From contig JANZZA010000351.1 in NCBI GenBank assembly GCA_026419655.1, positions 1-6,364 on the forward strand: DNA of 6,364 bases. Direction: 5' to 3'. The translations under genes were made by a program, and so were the position numbers. Under the pieces are notes generated by a model. It made no database searches. It saw nothing but the letters and a program-made list of their open reading frames with translations, and was not told the DNA's origin. This DNA comes from Armatimonadota bacterium. GTDB lineage: Bacteria; Armatimonadota; Zipacnadia; Zipacnadales; FEN-943. Positions 1-5,023 of this stretch are shown here, piece after piece (the first letter of the stretch is position 1; each line of letters starts with the position of its first letter).

Positions 1-320
1 GGGCCGGCTCGCGCCTAAAGGTTGCTCGAGGACGCTACTTCAAATAGCCACTGCCACCGCAAGGGCTTTTTCTGGGGGAAACCCTTTGAAAAGGGTTATC
101 GCCCAGGCCCCCTTCCCAAACTTTTTCGTGCTGCTTCCACCCCACACGCCCTTTTCTACGGGCTTCCCCTGTGCCGCAGACCACCGACGACTACTTGACC
201 GCGGTCGCTGACCAGACATTCCAGCGACCGACAAGAGACGAAAGGGCCTTGAAATTCTGACCAAGGACAAAGGTCCATGTCCTCCCTGCCCAGTATCTTG
301 AGGGCAGCGTCACGGCTATG
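1..320. other. Non-coding left end with inverted repeats
   Basis: No convincing gene is seen here; the open frames across it have no recognisable protein. It lies downstream of pyrF, which reads leftward and ends at 321. Besides the hairpin element at 66-126, three inverted repeats can be read. CGGTCGCTG (202-210) pairs perfectly with CAGCGACCG (222-230) around an 11-base loop. AGGACA (264-269) pairs with TGTCCT (278-283). CTGCCC (286-291) pairs with GGGCAG (302-307), 14 bases past the pyrF stop. None is followed by a T-run on the strand leaving pyrF, so none is a textbook intrinsic terminator, though the 286-307 hairpin is best placed to act as one. Confidence 0.6.
66..126. repeat. Hairpin-type intergenic repeat element
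   Basis: A two-part stem is visible. CTGGG (72-76) pairs with CCCAG (102-106), and inside it AACCCTTT (80-87) pairs with AAAGGGTT (90-97). The hairpin is followed by CCCCCTTCCCAAAC and a T-run ending near 125. The layout (G-run, AAACCCTTT, AAAGGGTT, C-run, TTCCCAAACTTTTT) resembles a dispersed intergenic element that I recall from Desulfovibrio and several Firmicutes and Actinobacteria genomes. That resemblance is from memory and has not been searched. The T-run is on the plus strand about 15 bases after the stem, so any terminator role would suit a plus-strand gene lying left of the window. Confidence 0.5.
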
Positions 321-1259
321 CTAAACGGGCCCTAGTTTGCCAGCATCTCGGAGAGCTTGATTGATGGCGTCACGAGTGTCCTTAGCTGCCTCGGCTGCTG
401 CGGCAGCAAAGTCCTCGGGTGCGTAGCGCGAAGAGTACGGCTCCTGGCGGAAGGCGTAGATGATGGCCCGGGAGGAGTTTACGATGGCGCCCAGGCCCCG
501 GTCGTCAAAGGCGCCGACGACATCCTGCGGCCCTGCTCCTTGGGCGCCGTAACCCGGCACCAGAAAAGGCTGCTGAGGCATGCGGCCGCGCAAAAGCTCC
601 AGATGCTGCGGCACCGTGGCCCCAACTACTGCCCCAACGTCTGAATATCCTAGCCTGCCTACCAAGTCAGTGCCCCACTGCTTGACGAGGTCAGCCATGG
701 CCTCATGTACCCGTCGGCCATCTTCTAGCCGCAAGTCCTGTATCTCGACCGCCGAGGGGTTAGACGTGCGCACAAGCAGGAAGACGCCCTTGCCAGTGGC
801 CCGCGCCGCGTCAAGGAAAGGCTTCACGCCATCTATCCCAAAGTAAGTGTTTACAGTGACTGCATCAAAAGGCGACGGGGCGTCAGGAGTGCCCAGATAG
901 GCCTGCGCATAGGCTTCGGCTGTGGAGCCAATGTCGGAGCGTTTGACGTCGGCAATGGTGATGAGACCGAGCCGGCTGGCAGCTTCAGCGAGGGCAGAAT
1001 AAGCCATGTCGCCGCCGGCGCGCAGCACTTCGAAGAAGGCCGACTGCAGCTTCACCGCAACCGCGTATGGCGCGGTGGCCTTCAAAATGGCCACGCAGAA
1101 GCGAATCACAGCCTCAACGGAGGGCACCGAGAGACCATCGGACCGGGTGACGCTCTCGGGCAGGTCCGCCATGCGCGGGTCCAGGCCGACACAAAGACGA
1201 GAGTTTTTGGCCTCTATTGCGGCCATCAACCGGTCTGAGAAAGCGCTCTGGCTCCCCAT
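321..1259 (-). CDS. pyrF: Orotidine 5'-phosphate decarboxylase, type 2
   Basis: Cytoplasmic enzyme that decarboxylates orotidine 5'-phosphate to UMP, the last step of de novo pyrimidine synthesis. The protein has 312 residues, the length of the long type 2 subfamily rather than the ~230-240 residues of type 1. Visible motifs are LCVGLDPR (22-29), VKLQSAFFE with the active-site Lys70, and the signature DVKRSDIG (104-111), carrying catalytic Asp104, Lys106 and Asp109. VTVNTYFG (134-141), FLLVRTSNPSA (160-170) and PGYGAQG (235-241) form the phosphate-binding part, ending with VNSSRAIIYAF (260-270). The ATG at 1259 is preceded on the minus strand by AGAGGAGAG, about 7 bases away, which fixes the start. 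All key residues are present, so it should be active. Its upstream region is the ~61-bp tandem array, and no other pyrimidine gene is nearby. Confidence 0.96.
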   Translation of the reverse strand: MGSQSAFSDRLMAAIEAKNSRLCVGLDPRMADLPESVTRSDGLSVPSVEAVIRFCVAILKATAPYAVAVKLQSAFFEVLRAGGDMAYSALAEAASRLGLITIADVKRSDIGSTAEAYAQAYLGTPDAPSPFDAVTVNTYFGIDGVKPFLDAARATGKGVFLLVRTSNPSAVEIQDLRLEDGRRVHEAMADLVKQWGTDLVGRLGYSDVGAVVGATVPQHLELLRGRMPQQPFLVPGYGAQGAGPQDVVGAFDDRGLGAIVNSSRAIIYAFRQEPYSSRYAPEDFAAAAAEAAKDTRDAINQALRDAGKLGPV

Positions 1260-1334
1260 CTGCGCACTCTCCTCTTGGCGCTGCGGAGCACGTGAGGCAC
1301 CTCGGCCCTCGGAGGCTGCCCCCTATCTTGCCAG

Positions 1335-1764
1335 CTTACAGGCAGCCTTTGTTGCTCCTCTCCTATGCCCAGACAGCGAGAGAAGCTTTTCAGGACGGCT
1401 CTACGATCTCGACAGCCCCGATCCTCTGGACAGGAAGCCGACGTGTCATAGAGTCCTGCTCGACACGTGCCCTGCGCCCCGCCCCTCGGGCCGGTGAGCC
1501 AGCGCCCCTCTTAGCGTCCCACTGGACAGCCTTCTTGGCTCCTACTCTCTGGCCAGTAAATGAGCGCCCCGTAACGTCATGCTCGACAGGTGTCCTGGGC
1601 CACACCCTTCTGCCCAGTAAGCCAGCGGCCAGTGAAATCCCGCTTGACAGGTCTCCTGCGCCCGGCTCCTCCGGCCAGTACACCAGCGTGCGGAAAAACC
1701 CCACCCGACAAGTATCCTGGCCCCGCCGTGCCGGCCGGTAAGCCAACCCACCACGCGTCGGCTT
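1335..1764. repeat. Degenerate tandem array, ~61-bp unit, about 7 copies
   Basis: This array fills most of the 534-base gap between pyrF and the epimerase gene. Units begin near 1335, 1408, 1459, 1522, 1582, 1643 and 1704; the spacings are 73, 51, 63, 60, 61 and 61, averaging 61.5. Each unit has a first conserved block like CTYGACAGGTGTCCTG and a second like GGCCAGTAAGCCAGCG, separated by ~14 variable bases and followed by ~15 more. By hand, the copies at 1582 and 1643 match at 42 of 61 positions without gaps. The two leftmost copies are the most decayed. Both blocks hold short dyads (CAGGnnnCCTG and CTGGCCAG). The period is not a multiple of three, so the open frames through it are not real genes. 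No copy is recognisable in 1260-1334, which includes the pyrF ribosome binding site. Confidence 0.8.
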
Positions 1765-1774
1765 TCGGTCCCGC

Positions 1775-1790
1775 GCAGCAAATTTGCTGC
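1775..1790. repeat. Perfect 16-bp palindrome after epimerase stop
   Basis: GCAGCAAATTTGCTGC is its own reverse complement. It lies 3 bases beyond the minus-strand epimerase stop (TGA at 1794-1796), where a terminator or mRNA-end hairpin would be expected. The bases that follow on the minus strand are GC-rich and not a T-run, so it is not a canonical intrinsic terminator. A protein-binding dyad or an mRNA-stabilising hairpin are alternatives. Confidence 0.6.
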
Positions 1791-1793
1791 TGC

Positions 1794-2549
1794 TCACTTG
1801 TTCCCGTAGCCGAGGCCTGCCTCCACCAGGTAACGATAGCTGTCAGCAACGGCCTGCATCATGTCGGTGGCACAGGAGTCAAGCTCGACGACGAGCCACT
1901 CAAGCACATTGGGGTCGGCCGCGCCGATAATGGCTGGCATGTCGAGTTTCCCCTGCCCGACGGCAGTGTGCGGCTGCGGCGGGTCTATCATGCCGTCCTT
2001 GATGTGGAGCAGGGGAATGCGGCTACTAAGACGGGCGACCTGGGCGGGAACGTCCACGCCGCCTACCGCTGCCCAGTACACGTCCACCTGCGCAAAAGCC
2101 CCGGGAGCGTTCTCCAGAAGAATGTCTTCGGGATACTTGCCGTCAAACTGATGGTCCCACTCCCACCAGTGGTTGTGAATACCAAAGCTTATCCCCGTGC
2201 CCTCCAGCAACTCAACGGCCTGGCGCATTTGGGCCGCAGCGGCAAGACATCCGTCGAGCGTCGCGAGCTGGTCAGGGCCAAAGCCAGAGATAAGCTTGGG
2301 AATGCCCAGCGCCTGGCACTCATCCAGGAGCTGAGAAATATTCTCCGGCGTTGGCATAGCCATGTGTGCGCTGCTCACCTGAAGGCCCAGGTCGTCGAGA
2401 ATTTTCTTGACTTCTTCCGGCGCCATGCCGTGCAGGCCGGCCATCTCTACTCCCTTGTAGCCAATGTCGGCAATCTTGCGCAGCACGCCAGGGAAATCCT
2501 GAGCGGCTTCCTCGCGTACCGTGTAAAGCTGGATGGAGATCGGTTTCAT
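1794..2549 (-). CDS. Sugar phosphate isomerase/epimerase (xylose isomerase-like TIM barrel)
   Basis: Cytoplasmic metal-dependent TIM-barrel enzyme of the AP endonuclease 2/xylose isomerase-like superfamily; the substrate cannot be told from sequence. It has 251 residues, usual for the family. Family marks in order are SIQLYTVRE (5-13), GYKGVEMAGL with Glu35 (30-39), SSAHMA with His62 (59-64), FGIHNHWWEW (122-131), QVDVYWA with Asp156 (154-160), PLLHIKDG with His182 and Asp185 (179-186), the VGQGKLD turn (197-203), and VVELD with Glu222 (220-224). These Glu, His and Asp positions are the expected metal and substrate ligands by analogy. No signal peptide is seen. The ATG follows GGGAG by 10 bases (2560-2564 on the minus strand). 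The gene is flanked on both sides by ~61-bp periodic repeats and may run toward pyrF, although the 534-base gap argues against tight coupling. Confidence 0.9.
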   Translation of the reverse strand: MKPISIQLYTVREEAAQDFPGVLRKIADIGYKGVEMAGLHGMAPEEVKKILDDLGLQVSSAHMAMPTPENISQLLDECQALGIPKLISGFGPDQLATLDGCLAAAAQMRQAVELLEGTGISFGIHNHWWEWDHQFDGKYPEDILLENAPGAFAQVDVYWAAVGGVDVPAQVARLSSRIPLLHIKDGMIDPPQPHTAVGQGKLDMPAIIGAADPNVLEWLVVELDSCATDMMQAVADSYRYLVEAGLGYGNK

Positions 2550-2597
2550 GACTTGACCACTCCCTTGGACGCTTGTTGGCGACGATTAAGTCACGCT

Positions 2598-2810
2598 CCT
2601 TGCCCCCACGCGAAAAGGACTCTGGAGCTTCAGCCTCTTTGGCGGTGCTCCGGAAATTCCCTGCCCCCGCGCGCAACGGGAACTCGCGCCTTGGCTCTCG
2701 TCAATCCAATCCCCCAGAGCCCCCTTGCCCCTGCGCAAAGGGGTCGCGTGTATTTCCGGCTCGACTACCCCAGGAACGCGACCCCTTGCCCCTGCGCAAA
2801 GGGATCGCGT
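2598..2810. repeat. Four palindromic C-rich repeats, 61-64 bp apart
   Basis: The core CCTTGCCCCTGCGCAAAGGG recurs at about 2598-2619, 2659-2688, 2721-2749 and 2782-2810. The TGCCCC anchors lie 61, 64 and 61 bases apart. The last two copies agree at 28 of 29 positions; the first two are decayed. The core folds on itself (CCC-TTGC against GCAA-GGG with a bulge). In the last copy the stem extends with perfect arms, ACGCGA (2776-2781) against TCGCGT (2805-2810). The ~36-base stretches between copies show no clear similarity. This looks like a cluster of REP-like extragenic palindromes. The CRISPR-like spacing is noted, but repeat divergence and the lack of cas genes argue against a CRISPR array. 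Confidence 0.7.
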
Positions 2811-2868
2811 CGCCGTGGGCTGTAGCTTCGCCACCGGCGCGCCGATACCTTGTCAGGTGGTGGCAGGC

Positions 2869-2895
2869 GAGGGACGTCTAGAGGAGACGCGACCG
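2869..2895 (+). repeat. 27-bp direct repeat, copy A
   Basis: Reads GAGGGACGTC, two bases, GAGGAG, one base, CGCGACCG. It matches copy B (3114-3140) at 24 of 27 positions with no gap; the mismatches fall only at the two- and one-base breaks. The copies are 245 bases apart in the same orientation. Function unknown: possible regulator-binding sites or the ends of a duplicated segment. Confidence 0.75.
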
Positions 2896-2941
2896 AGGGA
2901 GTATTCAGTTTCCTCAGGATTTTGTTTCAGGCAGGAAAGAG

Positions 2942-2976
2942 TAGGGCCCGGAGAACCACCTTGGTGGTCCAGCCTA
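2942..2976 (+). other. Hairpin with alternative pairing partner
   Basis: ACCACC (2955-2960) pairs with GGTGGT (2963-2968). The stem extends through GG (2950-2951) with CC (2969-2970) and TAGG (2942-2945) with CCTA (2973-2976). A second GGTGGT (2983-2988) could pair with the same ACCACC instead, giving two competing folds. It lacks a following T-run, so a simple terminator is unlikely. Confidence 0.45.
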
Positions 2977-2991
2977 AAACCCGGTGGTGGC

Positions 2992-3017
2992 TTATACACG
3001 GCCACAAAAGTGTATAA
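2992..3017. promoter_or_regulatory. Operator-like inverted repeat
   Basis: TTATACAC (2992-2999) and GTGTATAA (3010-3017) are perfect reverse complements around a 10-base spacer, so the half-site centres are 18 bases apart. It is an AT-rich island in GC-rich DNA, in the middle of the divergent region. That position would suit a dimeric regulator controlling the epimerase, thiE or both. TATAAA within the right arm could also serve as a -10 box, but I find no good -35 partner. The regulator cannot be named. Confidence 0.45.
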
Positions 3018-3113
3018 AGTTGTGTGTCACCTCTTGCCTCGGAGCGCACATCTCTGGGGCGCTGCAGAAGCTTTTGCAAACACTCTCCTTAGAAAACCGA
3101 ATACTCTCTAAAT

Positions 3114-3140
3114 GAGGGACGTCACGAGGAGCCGCGACCG
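3114..3140 (+). repeat. 27-bp direct repeat, copy B
   Basis: Second copy of the element at 2869-2895, same orientation, 24 of 27 identical. It lies about 200 bases before the thiE start and directly precedes the possible structured leader at 3149-3205. Confidence 0.75.
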
Positions 3141-3148
3141 GTGAGAGT

Positions 3149-3205
3149 GGTGTCAGCCCGGAGCTATTGTAGGAAGCTGAAGCGTTAAATACACTGACGC
3201 CGGGC
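3149..3205 (+). promoter_or_regulatory. Possible structured leader upstream of thiE
   Basis: GGTGTCAG (3149-3156) can pair with CTGACGCC (3194-3201, one G-U pair). Alternatively GCCCGG (3156-3161) can pair with CCGGGC (3200-3205). The two helices overlap and exclude each other, as in switch-like leaders. An inner pair, AGCT (3162-3165) with AGCT (3175-3178), fits the first fold. It does not match the TPP riboswitch or any other class I can recall, so the regulatory role is inference. Confidence 0.3.
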
Positions 3206-3324
3206 AGGACCGGCCAGGTCTATTGGCGCAGATGGGAAGAGTGCACCGTGCGGCATACATGCTGTGACAACATCAGAGGTATCCTGGCGTGGGTGCGTTG
3301 AGCGCCAGGGCGAGGTCCCGCGCG

Positions 3325-3330
3325 AGGAGA
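3325..3330 (+). promoter_or_regulatory. Ribosome binding site of thiE
   Basis: AGGAGA sits 8 bases before GTG at 3339. An in-frame GTG at 3264 would add 25 residues of low-complexity sequence that ThiE proteins lack and has no comparable site, so 3339 is the preferred start. Confidence 0.8.
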
Positions 3331-3338
3331 AGCAAGCC

Positions 3339-3977
3339 GTGAACATAGACCTGTCTGTTTACCTGGTGACTGACCGCAGGCTGCTTGAGGGCAGGCAACT
3401 GGTTGACGTCGTGGCCGCCGCGGTGGAAGGTGGCGTAACGTGTGTGCAGTTGCGAGAGAAGGAGGCCGCGGGCAGAGAGTTTATCAGTCTCGCGCAGGAG
3501 CTGCTGGAAGTCACCCGGCCGGCTGGCGTGCCCTTGATAATCAATGACCGGGTGGACGTGGCGGTGGCGGCGGATGCCGACGGTGCCCATGTTGGCCAGG
3601 AGGACATCCCGGCGGCGGCCGCCAGGAAAATCCTCGGCCCCGACAAAATTCTCGGCGTCACTGTAAGCACACCAGAAGAAGCCTTGCGGGCAGCCAACGA
3701 AGGCGCAGACTACGTGGGCTCAAGTGCAGTGTTTGCGACGCCAACAAAGACTGACTCTGATAAGCCTATAGGTATAGAAGGCTTGCGCCGACTGTGTGAG
3801 GCATCACCTGTTCCCGTAGTTGCCATAGGTGGCGTGGACGCCGGAAACGCAGGCGAAATGATAAGGGTTGGGGCGGCGGGTGTGGCCGTTGTAAGGGCTA
3901 TCATGGCGGCGCCAGACCCAAAGGCCGCTGCTCAGCACCTGCGCGAAGTGGTCGAAAAGGCCCGGCGGAGCCTGTGA
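3339..3977 (+). CDS. thiE: Thiamine phosphate synthase
   Basis: Cytoplasmic TIM-barrel enzyme that joins HMP-pyrophosphate and thiazole phosphate to give thiamine phosphate and pyrophosphate. From the GTG at 3339 the protein has 212 residues, typical of the family. Motifs in order are VYLVTDRR (8-14 region), CVQLREK (35-41), the HMP-PP site, LIINDRVDVA (67-76), DGAHVGQEDIP (81-91), LGVTVST (105-111), GADYVGSSAVFATPTKTD (122-139), VAIGGV (161-166) and GVAVVRAIM (181-189). The GSSAVFATPTKT segment differs from the commoner GVGPVFPTxTK, but the glycine, Phe and Thr-Lys positions are kept. thiM follows 191 bases downstream on the same strand, and its product is a ThiE substrate. No thiD or other thiamine gene is seen. 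A single-domain ThiE is the only plausible reading; the related TenI is less likely given the intact VQLREK and IINDR motifs. Confidence 0.95.
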   Translation: MNIDLSVYLVTDRRLLEGRQLVDVVAAAVEGGVTCVQLREKEAAGREFISLAQELLEVTRPAGVPLIINDRVDVAVAADADGAHVGQEDIPAAAARKILGPDKILGVTVSTPEEALRAANEGADYVGSSAVFATPTKTDSDKPIGIEGLRRLCEASPVPVVAIGGVDAGNAGEMIRVGAAGVAVVRAIMAAPDPKAAAQHLREVVEKARRSL

Positions 3978-4168
3978 GACGGCTGAGACGAAAGGGTTGT
4001 AGTTTAGCCACCGGACAGGCCACGTAGCGCCGGAAGCGGTGCGTAGGCGCGCCACAAAAAAAGTTTGCGATGAGGCCACGCGAAAAGTATTCAAGTGGTG
4101 CGGCAAAGAGACCGTGCTGATAGCATCCGCGCGCGTGGTCCGCCGCCCTGCTAAAGGATGGGGCCAGC
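3978..4168 (+). other. Spacer between thiE and thiM
   Basis: These 191 bases carry no gene and no clear terminator. GCTGAGA occurs at about 3980-3986, but the rest of a TPP riboswitch is missing. Three words found close together here (AAGTTTGCGA at 4061, CCACGCGAAA at 4076, TGGTGCGGC at 4096) recur in different order inside thiM at 4332, 4318 and 4344. AAGGA at 4154-4158 is the likely thiM ribosome binding site, 10 bases before its ATG. Confidence 0.5.
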
Positions 4169-4984
4169 ATGAGCTATAGCGAAATCGTCCAGCGGGCAGC
4201 ACAGGCTCTGACGAAGATACGCGAGACCAAGCCACTGATACACCACATCACTAACTTCGTGGTCATGAACGATACCGCTAATGTCACGCTACACGTGGGC
4301 GCGCTGCCGGTCATGGCCCACGCGAAAGAGGAAGTTTGCGAGATGGTGCGGCTGGCAGGCGCCCTGGTGCTTAATCCGGGCACTCTCAACCCCGATTGGG
4401 TCGAGGCCATGGTGCTCGCCGGAAAGGAAGCGCAGGCGCTGGGGATTCCGGTGGTGCTTGATCCCGTTGGCGCGGGCGCTACGAGCCTGCGGACGCAAGC
4501 GAATCTGCACCTGCTGAAGGAAGTCAGGCCTACCGTCGTCAGAGGGAACGCTGGCGAGATAGCGGCTCTGAGGGGGGCTGGAGGTGTAGTCAAGGGCGTG
4601 GAGAGCATTGGTGGGCCGGCAGACGTGGCAGCTCTGGCCCGTGATGCCGCCCAGGCCTGGGGCTGCACGGTGGCCGTAACGGGTGCTATAGACCACATCT
4701 CGGACGGGACCCGCCTGGCAACGGTGGAAAACGGCAGCCCGTGGCTGACCACTCTGACAGGCACCGGCTGCACGGCAACCACTGTCGTCGCGGCCTTCGC
4801 AGCGGTGGAGGAAGACCCCCTGGTGGCTGCGGCGGGCGGGCTGGCGTGTCTGGGCTATGCGGCGGAGCTAGCAGCCGCCGAGGCCCGCGGGCCAGCGTCT
4901 TTCAAGGTGGCGCTTTACGATACCCTGTACAATCTCACACCGGACGGGCTCCAGGCAGGTGCACGCATTACCATTTATGAATGA
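4169..4984 (+). CDS. thiM: Hydroxyethylthiazole kinase
   Basis: Cytoplasmic ribokinase-like ATP-dependent kinase that phosphorylates 4-methyl-5-(2-hydroxyethyl)thiazole, salvaging the thiazole half of thiamine for ThiE. The protein has 271 residues, normal length. Motifs are PLIHHITNFVVMNDTAN (22-38) and GALPVMAHAKEEV (44-56), the substrate region. They are followed by VLDPVGAGAT (96-105), RGNAGEIAAL (125-134), VAVTGAID (168-175) and LTGTGCTATTVVAAF (196-210), the anion-hole and ATP region with the conserved Cys201. HHITN replaces the commoner HCITN. The ATG at 4169 has AAGGA upstream and matches the family's usual N-terminus. It is probably co-transcribed with thiE and perhaps with the hydrolase gene, whose start is only 39 bases beyond the thiM stop with no terminator between. 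Confidence 0.95.
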   Translation: MSYSEIVQRAAQALTKIRETKPLIHHITNFVVMNDTANVTLHVGALPVMAHAKEEVCEMVRLAGALVLNPGTLNPDWVEAMVLAGKEAQALGIPVVLDPVGAGATSLRTQANLHLLKEVRPTVVRGNAGEIAALRGAGGVVKGVESIGGPADVAALARDAAQAWGCTVAVTGAIDHISDGTRLATVENGSPWLTTLTGTGCTATTVVAAFAAVEEDPLVAAAGGLACLGYAAELAAAEARGPASFKVALYDTLYNLTPDGLQAGARITIYE

Positions 4985-5023
4985 CCTGAAAAACGTGACC
5001 AGCCGTAGGGAGTGAAGCCATGA

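Larger units (their letters stand above)
2550..3338. other. Long divergent intergenic region with repeats
   Basis: About 790 bases separate the start of the minus-strand epimerase gene from the plus-strand thiE start. I find no credible gene: the open frames here cross palindromic repeats and show no family features. From left to right it holds four C-rich palindromic repeats (2598-2810), direct repeat copy A (2869-2895), and an inverted repeat of TTTCCT (2909-2914) with AGGAAA (2933-2938). These are followed by a hairpin (2942-2976), an operator-like inverted repeat (2992-3017), direct repeat copy B (3114-3140), and a possible RNA structure (3149-3205). Promoters for both genes must lie here, but I see no strong paired -35/-10 boxes. 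I looked for the TPP riboswitch core (CTGAGA with ACCTGAT...CCAGCG) and did not find it. Confidence 0.7.

Noticed and set aside
2598..2810. CRISPR array
   Set aside because: Only four copies, two of them strongly diverged, spacing not exact, and no cas genes. The repeat core is a strong palindrome like extragenic REP elements.
1590..2825. Plus-strand open frame of 411 codons
   Set aside because: It lies antisense to the well-supported epimerase gene and continues through both repeat regions; its translation shows no family features. A shadow of GC-rich coding sequence.
2725..3111. Plus-strand open frame of 128 codons in the divergent region
   Set aside because: It begins inside a palindromic repeat, crosses two hairpins and the operator-like dyad, and has no recognisable domain.
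2929..3160. T-box leader before thiE
   Set aside because: GGAAAGAGTAGG near 2934 and AGAGTGGTGTC near 3144 loosely recall T-box start and antiterminator words, but the consensus antiterminator and a terminator are missing, and thiE is not a T-box target.
3264..3338. Upstream GTG start for thiE at 3264
   Set aside because: The extra 25 residues are unlike ThiE N-termini, and the GTG at 3339 has a strong, well-spaced AGGAGA.
3978..4168. TPP riboswitch before thiM
   Set aside because: GCTGAGA is present near 3980, but the conserved ACCTGAT and CCAGCG parts of the aptamer are absent.
4174..4782. Minus-strand open frame of 202 codons
   Set aside because: Exactly antisense to thiM, with Ser/Ala/Pro-rich translation typical of a shadow frame.
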